DNA from: an uncultured Campylobacter sp.
Lineage (GTDB): Bacteria; Campylobacterota; Campylobacteria; Campylobacterales; Campylobacteraceae
DNA length: 20,607 nt
NCBI RefSeq assembly: GCF_938040115.1
Contig: NZ_CALHXD010000101.1
Coordinates: 1-20,607, forward strand
Direction: 5' to 3'
Shown: one piece after another, positions 6,711 through 14,448 of the stretch
Numbering within the stretch: the stretch's first letter is position 1
Layout of the letters: the number at the start of each line of letters is the position of its first letter
Translations under genes and position numbers: made by a program
The notes under the pieces: generated by a model
What the model was told of the DNA's origin: nothing
What the model saw: only the letters and a program-made list of their open reading frames with translations
Databases searched by the model: none

Positions 6711-7496
6711 TCAGCCCTCCTTTACGGTTTTTACGGCTTTTGCCAAGTCCTCTTGCCTCATAAAATGCTCGCCTATCAAAAACGCGTCGGCTCCTTGCGC
6801 GTGTAGCTCTTTTAGCTGCGAATGCTCATAGATGCCGCTTTCTGCGACGATAACGCTTGCGTTTTTGATTTTAGAAAATAGCCTCTCGCAAAGGCTCATA
6901 TCCATCTCAAACGTGCTTAAATTTCGGTGATTTACTCCGACTATCTTTGCGCACGCAAAATTTGACTTTTCTACATCCTCCTCGTCGTGCGTCTCGACCA
7001 AGGCCTCAAGCCCCAAAGAGCGCGCGTAATCAAGTAGCCGCTTTAGCTCATCGGCGCCAAGAGCCTTTGCGATAAGTAGGATAAAATCGGCTCCATAAAC
7101 GAGCGCTTCTAAAATTTGATACTCGTCTACGATAAAATCCTTGCGAAGCAGCGGCAGCGAGCTTTCGCGTCTTATGGCCGCCAGATACTCCAAATCTCCT
7201 TTAAAAAAATGCGGCTCGGTTAGAACCGAGATAGCGTTCGCGCCGCCTTTTTCATACTCTTTGGCTATCTCTACGGGCGCAAAATTTGGCCTTATCAGCC
7301 CCTTGCTAGGGCTTGCTTTTTTAACCTCGGCGATGATGCGATACGGCTCTTTTGCACTACTTTTTAGCGCTTTTACCGCGTCTTTTATCTCGCGCGGATT
7401 TTTCGCCGCGAGCTCTTGTAGTTTTTCAAAAGGCGTTTGCGACTTTCGCAGCGCCAAGTCCTCTTTCGTACGCTTGATTATCTGATCTAGTATCAT
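6711..7496 (-). CDS. trpC: Indole-3-glycerol phosphate synthase
   Basis: TrpC closes the indole ring of carboxyphenylaminodeoxyribulose phosphate in tryptophan synthesis. The 261-residue TIM barrel shows IIAEVKKASPSKG (E57, K59), LLRKDFI (K119), LVETH (E168), GVNHRNL (N189) and VAESGI (S220), the full active-site set. It is a single-function enzyme, without the TrpF domain of the enteric fusion protein. Its ATG overlaps the TGA of the TPR gene (ATGA), and the HIT gene follows after one base. No other trp gene is in the window. I recall C. jejuni also keeping trpC apart from its main trp operon and next to TPR and HIT genes. Placement in this unrelated operon suggests it escapes trp-specific control. 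Confidence 0.96.
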   Translation of the reverse strand: MILDQIIKRTKEDLALRKSQTPFEKLQELAAKNPREIKDAVKALKSSAKEPYRIIAEVKKASPSKGLIRPNFAPVEIAKEYEKGGANAISVLTEPHFFKGDLEYLAAIRRESSLPLLRKDFIVDEYQILEALVYGADFILLIAKALGADELKRLLDYARSLGLEALVETHDEEDVEKSNFACAKIVGVNHRNLSTFEMDMSLCERLFSKIKNASVIVAESGIYEHSQLKELHAQGADAFLIGEHFMRQEDLAKAVKTVKEG

Positions 7497-8758
7497 TTTT
7501 TACCCTTTTTTAGGCACTCTTTGATAGAGTTTATGTGCTCTTTGCCCTCGGGCGAATTTACAAATTCCTCATCGTGCAGGACTTGTTGCATTATTTCGTC
7601 GGCCTTTTTGCACTCGCCTAGCTTATAGTATCCCCAAGCTAGCGAATCTAGATAAAACACCGACCCAGGCTCTAGCTCTAGGGCTCTGTTTACTAGCTCT
7701 ATGCCCTTTTTCGCGTCTATATCGTGATCTATGAGTAGGTAGCCGTAGTAGTTTAGATATAGTGCATTATTTAGCTTTACGGCTGATTTTTCAAAGTTGG
7801 CGATCACTTGTTTGAGGCTATCTTTACTTATCTTTTTTGTTTGTTTATCCGTATCTCTTTCGTACTGATATATCGCCATTTTGGCTTGATATTCGAGATT
7901 AAAGCTCTTATCAAAGGCCTCCTGTGCCTTTTTATACGCCTTAGCAAAATCCCCCGTCGCAGCGTAAAGATCCATTAGTGCATCGTCGTTATATGAGTAT
8001 TTTTGTAAAAATTTGATAGCAGCGTCGTAATTTTTTTGATAGACGTAGACGCCGAGCACTTTTTCGAGATAGATTTTTTCTTTCGTCACTTCAAAAAGAC
8101 TCTCGTAAACATCGATCATATCGGAGTAGCGGCCGTCCTGCGCGTAGATATCTACTAGCGCCGTGCAGGTCTCTACCTCGCAGCCGTCGATACGGCGCGA
8201 GCTCTCCAGGTGCCTGATCGCCTCTTTTTTGTCGTTCATTCTATTGTATAAAAGATCGACTATTCGCAGCAAATTTTCCACGCTTCTATCTAGCTCGTAT
8301 GCGCGCTCGAGCTCGCCCAGAGCGGCTTTGTTGTCGTTTTGCATCGAGTAGACGGCAGAGAGCATGACGTGGTTTTTAGAGACGTCCTCTTTTTGGACGA
8401 GCTCTTTCATGATCTTTGCGGCTTCGTCTAGTTTGTTTTCGCTCATCAAATTTGCGCCCTGTATGCGAAGCACGTCCACGTCATCTTTTAGCACTTTTTG
8501 GCTGAGCGCTAAAATGCTTTTAAAATTTACGTTTTTAGAAAAAAACGCGAGCCTGAGCGCCTCTTTTAGATAGTCGGTATTTTTGGTTTTTTCGTAAAGC
8601 TGCTCATAAAGCTCGGTCGCCTCGTCGTGATTAGCGTTTTCGACCGCCAAAAGCGCCTTGATAACGTATAAATTCTCATCAAAACCGTCTTTGGCGGTAG
8701 CAAAACAAGCAAGCAAGGCCGCCAATATAAATTTTAAAATCGCCTTATTCCCGCGCAT
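7493..8758 (-). CDS. Exported TPR-repeat protein, possible lipoprotein
   Basis: A 421-residue protein with an N-terminal export signal (residues 1-22) in which AALLAC gives an imperfect lipobox with C18. Cleavage after ATA by signal peptidase I is the alternative. The rest is a string of tetratricopeptide-like helical pairs: AVENANHDEATELYEQLYEKT near the start, NKAALGELERAYELD, KEAIRHLESSRRIDG, KKGIELVNRALELEPGS and YKLGECKKADEIMQQVL toward the end. TPR proteins act as scaffolds in the envelope; the partner is unknown. The start overlaps the YkgJ-type gene by 25 bases and has GGAG 8 bases upstream; the stop overlaps the trpC start. The location next to trpC matches a lipoprotein gene I recall in C. 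jejuni (Cj0497). Confidence 0.85.
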   Translation of the reverse strand: MRGNKAILKFILAALLACFATAKDGFDENLYVIKALLAVENANHDEATELYEQLYEKTKNTDYLKEALRLAFFSKNVNFKSILALSQKVLKDDVDVLRIQGANLMSENKLDEAAKIMKELVQKEDVSKNHVMLSAVYSMQNDNKAALGELERAYELDRSVENLLRIVDLLYNRMNDKKEAIRHLESSRRIDGCEVETCTALVDIYAQDGRYSDMIDVYESLFEVTKEKIYLEKVLGVYVYQKNYDAAIKFLQKYSYNDDALMDLYAATGDFAKAYKKAQEAFDKSFNLEYQAKMAIYQYERDTDKQTKKISKDSLKQVIANFEKSAVKLNNALYLNYYGYLLIDHDIDAKKGIELVNRALELEPGSVFYLDSLAWGYYKLGECKKADEIMQQVLHDEEFVNSPEGKEHINSIKECLKKGKK

Positions 8759-9111
8759 TCTTTCTCCAATTCATTGATTTTATCCTTAAAATAGTCCCAA
8801 AACGGAAAGGTGCGGCACTGGCTCGGTCGAAAGTCGTAAACCGAGCAGTTTTTTGCCGTTTCGTCAAAAAAAACGCACGCAAATCCGCCCTCATAGGGCT
8901 TTTCTTTGAGACTAAATTTGTATCCGAATTTATCTAAAAATCGCGATCTAAACTCATCCTCGCTTATTTTTAAATATTCCGCCAGCGCCGAGATTTCCGC
9001 GGAGCTTATCCATATATAGCCGCTTTCTCCCGTGCAGCATTTGCCGCCGCACAGCTCGCACTTGCTAGCGTCAAATTCATAACCAAAGCCGCTTTGTCTT
9101 AGCAAATTCAC
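8734..9111 (-). CDS. YkgJ-family cysteine-cluster protein
   Basis: A 125-residue protein of the YkgJ/PF03692 type, small proteins thought to bind zinc or an iron-sulfur centre through conserved cysteines. C18, C21, C25 and C26 (CELCGGKCC) form the N-terminal cluster. C79 (ACVFF), C89 (NCSVYDFRPSQC) and C99 are the later family cysteines, and RPSQCRTFPFW is the most diagnostic stretch. The start is GTG, overlapping the TGA of the methyltransferase as GTGA; no ATG lies nearby, and AGGA is about 9 bases upstream. Translation is therefore probably coupled to the methyltransferase. The end overlaps the TPR gene by 25 bases. There is no signal peptide, so it is cytoplasmic. Function is not established for the family. 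Confidence 0.85.
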   Translation of the reverse strand: MNLLRQSGFGYEFDASKCELCGGKCCTGESGYIWISSAEISALAEYLKISEDEFRSRFLDKFGYKFSLKEKPYEGGFACVFFDETAKNCSVYDFRPSQCRTFPFWDYFKDKINELEKECAGIRRF

Positions 9112-9803
9112 TCCGCAGCGTCCTTGCTTTGCGTGTTTGCCGTAGCGAAAATTTCAGCTGCCTTTTTACTATAAACGCCGCCTACAAAAACAAAAATCGG
9201 CGGTAAAATTTGAGTCAAAGATTTTGAGCTTTTTTTAGCCTCGATTAGTACCAAATTTGCCGCGCCGCCCGCTTTTGGATGCACGAAGCAAAGCCTAGTA
9301 AGCGTAAATTTAAATTCGCTCAAACAAAGCAAAATTTCAGATATACGCTTAGCGTCGTAACAAAAGCTAAAAACTCCGCGCGGCTTTAGCAGCGAATTTG
9401 CGCTACCCACAAGCTCTCTAAGCGATAAATTTTCGCTATATCTAGCGGTGCGGAGATGCTCGTTCTCGCTTTTTTTCGCGCCGTCGTGGTAAAAGGGCGG
9501 GTTTGAGACGATGAGATCATATCTTTTTTCACTCTTAAATTTAGCAAAATCAGCCGTTATAAACTCAGCTTCAAGCCCGTTTTGGCTAGCGTTTGCGGCG
9601 GCTAAATTTACGTTATCTTCTAAAATATCAAGCAAACTGAGTGAAATTTTAGGAAAATCGCGCTTTAAAAGCAGCCCCAAAACCCCGCTACCGCAGCCGA
9701 CCTCTAGCACCTCGCCGCGCACTCCGCCCTCACGGATAAAGCCATATAAAAACATCGTGTCGCTGTTGTAGCGGTAGCCGTTTTTGGGCTGAGTGATTAT
9801 CAT
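9108..9803 (-). CDS. TrmN6-like tRNA1(Val) A37 N6-methyltransferase
   Basis: A 231-residue class I SAM-dependent methyltransferase. It opens with QPKNGYRYNSDTMFLYGF (5-22), like YfiC/TrmN6 of E. coli, which methylates N6 of A37 in tRNA1(Val). LEVGCGSGVLG (33-43) binds SAM and NPPF (101-104) is the N6-adenine/N5-glutamine catalytic motif. A KKSENEHLRTARY-like stretch follows, also family-typical. The last ~35 residues are alanine/serine-rich and weakly conserved. Start ATG and the upstream stop overlap as ATGA, and the end overlaps the YkgJ gene, so it sits in the coupled run. Methylation of another RNA or protein target cannot be excluded; the NPPF motif excludes most O- and C-methyltransferases. 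Confidence 0.85.
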   Translation of the reverse strand: MIITQPKNGYRYNSDTMFLYGFIREGGVRGEVLEVGCGSGVLGLLLKRDFPKISLSLLDILEDNVNLAAANASQNGLEAEFITADFAKFKSEKRYDLIVSNPPFYHDGAKKSENEHLRTARYSENLSLRELVGSANSLLKPRGVFSFCYDAKRISEILLCLSEFKFTLTRLCFVHPKAGGAANLVLIEAKKSSKSLTQILPPIFVFVGGVYSKKAAEIFATANTQSKDAAE

Positions 9804-11782
9804 CTATATACCTTGATGATAAATCCTTGCTTATCCTGAGAGGTGATTATGTCATTGCTGTACGATATGCGCGAAAAGTCGCCGAATTCATCTTTTATCA
9901 TCTCGCCGGCAACCTTGGCGCGCTCTTTGCCGATACCAAAATTTGCGTATGAGTTGATCTTTTCAAGCTCGTCTTGCGGGATCACTTTTGCTGCTTTTGA
10001 CGTGGCAATAAAGTTACCTCGGCTCACTATCGGCGTGATTTCGAAATAATAATTTGAATTATAACTCTGCAAAAAGTCGCTTACTTTGTTTTTGCAAACT
10101 TGCGTCGGCCTGTCTGAGCCCGCGCCCATATCCGTACACTCGACTGAGGCAATGAAAACCACCTTTTTGGGCACTTCGGCTCTAAAATTTAGCTGAATTA
10201 TCTTTTTTAGGTTTTCGTTTTCGCTCATTAGTTCCTCGTTTTTAGTCATTATTTGCGCTACTTCGCCCTTTGCGATGTTTTTTTGCGAACTCGTTTTGGC
10301 TAAATTTTCCTTCGTGTCGCTTAGATCTTTAGCTCCGTCTTGTATCTGTTTTCTTAGAGTCGCGAGCTCTGCGTCTTTTTGCGTCAAAAGCTCATTTAGA
10401 GCATCTAGTTGCTCTTTATTTTCCTTTGCTGTTTTGATATCGTTTTCGACTAAAGTCGTAATTTTGTTATTTAAAATTTTATAGTTTTGGATATTTTTTT
10501 TACCAGCGGCGATCTCGTCCGCTAGCAGTTCTTTTTGGATATTTAGCGACTCGTTTAGCTCTGCAACCTTAGCTTCCGCATTTTGCAGTGAACTATCTTT
10601 TTGCGAAATTTGATTTTCTAACTCATAAATTTTACTCTTTAGTTCCGCCACGTTTTGCTCGGTTTCTTGGCGCTCGTTTTCAATCTGACTTTTTAGCTTT
10701 TCAAGCTCGGTTTTATATATAGCCTCGTTTTGTTCAATCTCTTTTTCAAATCCTTGTTTTTCTTTCTCGAGCTTTGCGACTAACTCTTTATTCGTCGCGT
10801 TTAGCTCATCATTTATCGCTTTTAGCTTAGCTTTTGACTCGGCTTTTTTATTTGCGTTTTCAAGGCTCGCTTCAAGCTCGCTTATTTTTTTCTTGTCCGC
10901 GTCTTGTTCTTTTTCTAGGGCGGCGATCCTATTTTTGGATAAATTTTGAGCATTTAGAGCCTGAGCGTTGTATTCGCTAGCGATCCTTTTTATCTCGCTA
11001 TCTTTTAGGCTCAGCTCGTTTGCGAGCCTAGCATTTTCGCTCTTTAGTTTTGCGGTCTCTTCGTTTGCCATTCTTAGTTCGCTTTCAAATTTAGCCTTAC
11101 TAGATAGCGCTTCGCTTTTTAGCTCGTCGTTTTGGGTCTCGAGCCGTTTTAGAGCATTTTGACTTTCGCTTTGCGTTTTGGCGCTTGATTTGTCAAATTC
11201 GCTCTGCTTTTTTTCAAGCTCGGCTTTTAGAGTTTTGATCTCGCTGCGAAGAGAAGTCAAATTTTGCTCTAAATTTTTATTTTTTTCGTTTTCTTCTTGC
11301 GCTTTGGCTAGTTTTTTATTTAGCTCGTCGATCGCGCTTATACGCTGTTTGTCATTAGCGCTGGCGGCTTGTTTTCGCCTGGTTTCCAGCTCGGCTTTTT
11401 GATCGCTTAAGATATTTGAGATTTCTAGATTTTTGCTCACTAGATCGACGTTATCGTCATAGAGTAGCTTATTTTGAGCGCGCAGGACGCGGATTTGCTC
11501 TTTTAGCTCGTCCTCGTCGCCTAAAATAGGTGCGTCCGTATAGTTCGCATCCAAATTTTTAGCATATTTTTCCTGCGGCAAAACTTGACTTAGGATAGCC
11601 GAATTTGTCTCATTCGTAGTACTTGCGCCCTCATTTTTAGGCGCTTCTTCGACGTTCATTATCTGCACGGCGAGTTCCGTAGACTTTGCAGACGGTTTTG
11701 TAAACTCGAAATACAAATAATATCCGCCCAGTGTGAGCAAACAACCGCAGATAAAAAATAAGACTAAATTTAACGCTCTCAA
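9800..11782 (-). CDS. Membrane-anchored long coiled-coil protein with C-terminal alpha/beta domain
   Basis: A 660-residue protein I do not recognise beyond its architecture. One N-terminal membrane segment (about 5-25, LNLVLFFICGCLLTLGGYYLY) is followed by an acidic linker, then about 440 residues (90-530) of heptad-like charged sequence with very high Lys, Glu, Gln and Asn. From about 532 to 660 a separate alpha/beta domain follows: VVFIASVECTD, a helix, YYFEITPIV, a linker, then GKERAKVAGEMIKDEFG and two final strands ending FIIKVYR. The layout suggests an inner-membrane anchor with a periplasmic rod. The start is TTG at 11782, with AGGA 8-9 bases upstream; the first ATG would remove the membrane segment. 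Only 2 bases separate it from the flavoprotein gene, and it overlaps the methyltransferase gene. Confidence 0.75.
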   Translation of the reverse strand: MRALNLVLFFICGCLLTLGGYYLYFEFTKPSAKSTELAVQIMNVEEAPKNEGASTTNETNSAILSQVLPQEKYAKNLDANYTDAPILGDEDELKEQIRVLRAQNKLLYDDNVDLVSKNLEISNILSDQKAELETRRKQAASANDKQRISAIDELNKKLAKAQEENEKNKNLEQNLTSLRSEIKTLKAELEKKQSEFDKSSAKTQSESQNALKRLETQNDELKSEALSSKAKFESELRMANEETAKLKSENARLANELSLKDSEIKRIASEYNAQALNAQNLSKNRIAALEKEQDADKKKISELEASLENANKKAESKAKLKAINDELNATNKELVAKLEKEKQGFEKEIEQNEAIYKTELEKLKSQIENERQETEQNVAELKSKIYELENQISQKDSSLQNAEAKVAELNESLNIQKELLADEIAAGKKNIQNYKILNNKITTLVENDIKTAKENKEQLDALNELLTQKDAELATLRKQIQDGAKDLSDTKENLAKTSSQKNIAKGEVAQIMTKNEELMSENENLKKIIQLNFRAEVPKKVVFIASVECTDMGAGSDRPTQVCKNKVSDFLQSYNSNYYFEITPIVSRGNFIATSKAAKVIPQDELEKINSYANFGIGKERAKVAGEMIKDEFGDFSRISYSNDIITSQDKQGFIIKVYR

Positions 11783-11784
11783 CT

Positions 11785-12735
11785 CTATTTTTCCTTGATG
11801 TCTTGGACTACCTTATGCGCATGATTTAGCGCGAGCACGATCGAGCCGCCGTTTTTTAGCACGATGTCGCCGCCGATATATAGGCCGTGTACGCTGCTTT
11901 CATAGTGCTCGTTTACGACTGGATCTTTATCTGCGTCAAGTTCAACTCCGCATTTTTGTAAAAAATCCACCGGAGTCGAGCCGCCGATAGCGTAGACGAC
12001 CCTGTCGTAGACTCTGATTTTTCCGTTTGAAAAGTGCACTCTAACGCGTCCGGATTCGTTTTCGATCTCGGTGATGTCGTGGTTTAGTCGCACTTTTAGC
12101 TTATTTGCTTTTTCTAGTTCCCATAGTGCCGTTACGTTTACGTCATTTACGCGACTAAATTTATCCTTGCGGTAAGCCAGCGTCGTTTTGTTGTATTGGC
12201 AAAGCTCGATAGCGTACTCTACGGCCGAGTTTCCGCCGCCTACTACGAGGACTTTTTCGCCGCTAGAACAGGAGTTTAGATTAAAATTTACGACTCCGTT
12301 TAGCGAAGGCGGGATTTTATAATCAGGCTTATTCGGACGTCCCATTTTGCCGATACTTATCATCACGTTTTTGGCCTTGTAATCGCCCTTTGCGGTGTGC
12401 ACAAAAAACAAACTGTCTTTTTTCTTGACACTTTCGACCTCGGAGTTAAACACGGCCTCGATCTTTTCCTCATCTAGCAGCTTGTCGAAATAATCAAGCG
12501 TGCTCTCTTTTGTGCCGTCTTCAAAGGACACGATGCCGTGAATGGTGCTGTCTTGACCTTTGTACTCCTTATCCACGCGCTTATTGTCTTTGTAAAATTT
12601 TCTTATAGTTTGGCTGTGGTTATCACCCTTTTCGAGAAGCAAAACTTTTTTTAATCCATTGGCTCTCGCCTCTACGACGGTCGCGATGCCGCAAGGGCCG
12701 CCGCCTATCACGATAATGTCGTAAACATCGCTCAT
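11785..12735 (-). CDS. YpdA-like NAD(P)/FAD-dependent oxidoreductase
   Basis: A 316-residue two-dinucleotide-domain flavoprotein of the thioredoxin-reductase superfamily. GGGPCGIA (11-18) binds FAD, VVGGGNSAVEYA (164-175) binds NAD(P)H, ISIGKMGRPNKP is the interdomain stretch, and YIGGDI near the C-terminus contacts FAD. The CxxC redox pair of TrxB is absent, but one cysteine, C15, sits in the FAD loop. That is the arrangement in Staphylococcus YpdA, the reductase proposed for bacillithiol disulfide, where the equivalent cysteine is needed for activity. C. jejuni has a related protein (Cj0559, as I recall). Substrate here is unknown. It is the first gene of the seven-gene run, with ribosome site GGAG 8 bases before the ATG. 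Confidence 0.85.
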   Translation of the reverse strand: MSDVYDIIVIGGGPCGIATVVEARANGLKKVLLLEKGDNHSQTIRKFYKDNKRVDKEYKGQDSTIHGIVSFEDGTKESTLDYFDKLLDEEKIEAVFNSEVESVKKKDSLFFVHTAKGDYKAKNVMISIGKMGRPNKPDYKIPPSLNGVVNFNLNSCSSGEKVLVVGGGNSAVEYAIELCQYNKTTLAYRKDKFSRVNDVNVTALWELEKANKLKVRLNHDITEIENESGRVRVHFSNGKIRVYDRVVYAIGGSTPVDFLQKCGVELDADKDPVVNEHYESSVHGLYIGGDIVLKNGGSIVLALNHAHKVVQDIKEK

Positions 12736-12777
12736 TGATTCTCTCCGATTTGATAATTTTTCATTAATGTAGCGAAA

Positions 12778-12783
12778 ATTGTA
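12778..12783 (-). promoter_or_regulatory. Candidate -10 box (TACAAT) for the seven-gene run
   Basis: On the minus strand TACAAT (five of six consensus bases) lies 42 bases before the flavoprotein ATG at 12735, giving a leader of about 35 bases. The region upstream has periodic T-rich patches, the usual substitute for a -35 box in Campylobacter. No other promoter-like gap exists until 6212, so this would serve all seven genes unless internal promoters lie in coding DNA. Confidence 0.4.
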
Positions 12784-12873
12784 TTAAATTTTAAGAAATT
12801 CGCGAAATTTGGGGTAAATTTAATTTAAAAAAGACAAAAACGGTCAAATTTAAAAGACAAAAGGCAAGTGAGA

Positions 12874-12920
12874 TCAAATTTGGCTTGTTTAAATTCGGTA
12901 AATTTGAGAGCCAAATTTGA
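12874..12920. repeat. 12-bp perfect inverted repeat built on CAAATTTG
   Basis: The arms TCAAATTTGGCT (12874-12885) and AGCCAAATTTGA (12909-12920) are exact reverse complements separated by 23 bases. It lies in the 238-base gap (12736-12973) between the DAHP synthase stop and the flavoprotein start, which otherwise holds no gene but nine AAATTT words. It could act as a terminator for the DAHP synthase transcript, although no T-run follows directly, or as a protein-binding site upstream of the seven-gene run. Confidence 0.6.
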
Positions 12921-12973
12921 AGCGCATCAAATTTAAAGGGGTGCAAATTTCATCAAATTTACGCCCGCTAAAG

Positions 12974-14311
12974 CTAAATTTTCTTTAAAAACTCGGCGAT
13001 TAAAAACGCAAGTTCTAGCGACTGATCGGCGTTTAAGCGCGGGTCGCACTGCGTCTCGTATCTGTGCGCCAGATCATTCTCGTTTAGTTTAAACGACCCG
13101 CCCGTGCACTCGGTCACGTCCTGACCCGTCATCTCTAGATGCACGCCGCCAGCATGCGTACCTTCTGCTCTATGTATCTCGAAAAAGCTCTGCACTTCGG
13201 CTAGGATTTTATCAAATTCGCGCGTTTTGTAGCCGTTTGCGGCTTTTATCGTGTTGCCGTGCATCGGATCGATGCTATAGACGATATTTAGGCCTTCGCG
13301 TTTTACTTCGCGTAGGATTTTAGGCAGTCGCTCGCCGATTTTATCCGCGCCCATTCTGATGATTACGTTTAGTCTGCCCGCTTCGTTTTTAGGATTTAGC
13401 GCATTTGAGAGCGCGATGACGTCCTGTGCGGTTGCGTTTGGTCCGATTTTGACGCCTAGAGGATTATGCACGCCGCTTAAAAAATGCACGTGAGCGTCGT
13501 TTATGCCACGAGTGCGCTCGCCGATCCAGAGCATATGCGCCGAACAGTCGTACCAGTCGCCGGTAAGGCTATCCTCTCTAGTGAGCGCCTCCTCGTACGG
13601 CAGCAAAAGCGCCTCGTGCGAGGTGTAGACCTTAGTTTCGCTAAGCGCAGGAGTATTTGAGGCATTTATACCGCAAGCCCCCATAAACGCTAGAGTTTGG
13701 CTCAGCTGCCTAGCTAACTCGCCGTATTTAGCGTCAAGCTCGGGCTTTTTGATAAAGCCAAGATTCCAGCGATTTACCTCGTGCAGATCGGCTAGACCGC
13801 CGCGAGAAAAGGCGCGAAGAAGGTTCATTGTGGATGCGCTTTGATAATACGCTTCGATCATGCGATTTGGATCGGGCACGCGAGCCTCGGCACTAAATTC
13901 AAAACCGTTTATGATGTCGCCGCGGTAGCTGGGTAGCTTTACGCCGCCTTGCTCCTCGTAGTCCGAGCTTCTAGGCTTAGCAAACTGACCCGCCACGCGT
14001 CCTACTTTTACGACGGGGCAGCGTCCGGCAAAGGTTAAAACGATCGCCATTTGCAGCATCACTTTAAACATATCGCGGATATTTACGGCGTTAAAATTTA
14101 AAAAACTCTCCGCGCAGTCGCCGCCTTGGAGCAAAAACGCCTCGCCGTTACAAACCTTGGCTAGGTCTTGTTTTAGGTTTCTAGCCTCGCCGGCAAAAAC
14201 TAGTGGCGGCATCGTTTTTAGCTTATCCTCGGCCTTTTTTAGCAAGACTTCGTCGGGGTAGCTAGGCTGCTGTAAGATATTAAATTTTCTCCACGAATCT
14301 CTACTCCACAT
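12974..14311 (-). CDS. Class II 3-deoxy-7-phosphoheptulonate (DAHP) synthase
   Basis: This enzyme condenses phosphoenolpyruvate and erythrose 4-phosphate, the first step of the shikimate pathway. The 445-residue protein is of the plant/mycobacterial class II type, not the E. coli AroFGH type. The four metal ligands are visible: C66 in LQGGDCAESF, the histidine of DPMHGNT, the glutamate of GGVHLEMTG and the aspartate of QCDPRLN. KVGRVAGQFAKPRS and GVHNPLGVKIGP bind phosphoenolpyruvate. The frame is open to 14485, but that would add 58 unrelated residues running into the divergent rarD start. The ATG at 14311 begins the conserved MWSRDSWR and has AAGG upstream. Feedback control by aromatic amino acids occurs in some class II enzymes and cannot be read from the sequence. 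It appears to be transcribed alone. Confidence 0.95.
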   Translation of the reverse strand: MWSRDSWRKFNILQQPSYPDEVLLKKAEDKLKTMPPLVFAGEARNLKQDLAKVCNGEAFLLQGGDCAESFLNFNAVNIRDMFKVMLQMAIVLTFAGRCPVVKVGRVAGQFAKPRSSDYEEQGGVKLPSYRGDIINGFEFSAEARVPDPNRMIEAYYQSASTMNLLRAFSRGGLADLHEVNRWNLGFIKKPELDAKYGELARQLSQTLAFMGACGINASNTPALSETKVYTSHEALLLPYEEALTREDSLTGDWYDCSAHMLWIGERTRGINDAHVHFLSGVHNPLGVKIGPNATAQDVIALSNALNPKNEAGRLNVIIRMGADKIGERLPKILREVKREGLNIVYSIDPMHGNTIKAANGYKTREFDKILAEVQSFFEIHRAEGTHAGGVHLEMTGQDVTECTGGSFKLNENDLAHRYETQCDPRLNADQSLELAFLIAEFLKKI

Positions 14312-14448
14312 CTTTAAACCTTTTTTAAAAATAACCCCGATTTTAACTAAAAGAACTTTTATTACAGATAAAATTTCAAATTTTACCCTCAAATTTGCCC
14401 TCGCTGCGCATTTTTGAGTAACATAAGCTTTGATTAACGACAAATAAA

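Noticed and set aside
9598..11782. Coiled-coil gene as a phage tail or SMC-like protein
   Set aside because: It has an N-terminal membrane helix, no Walker motifs and no phage neighbours, and sits in a housekeeping operon.
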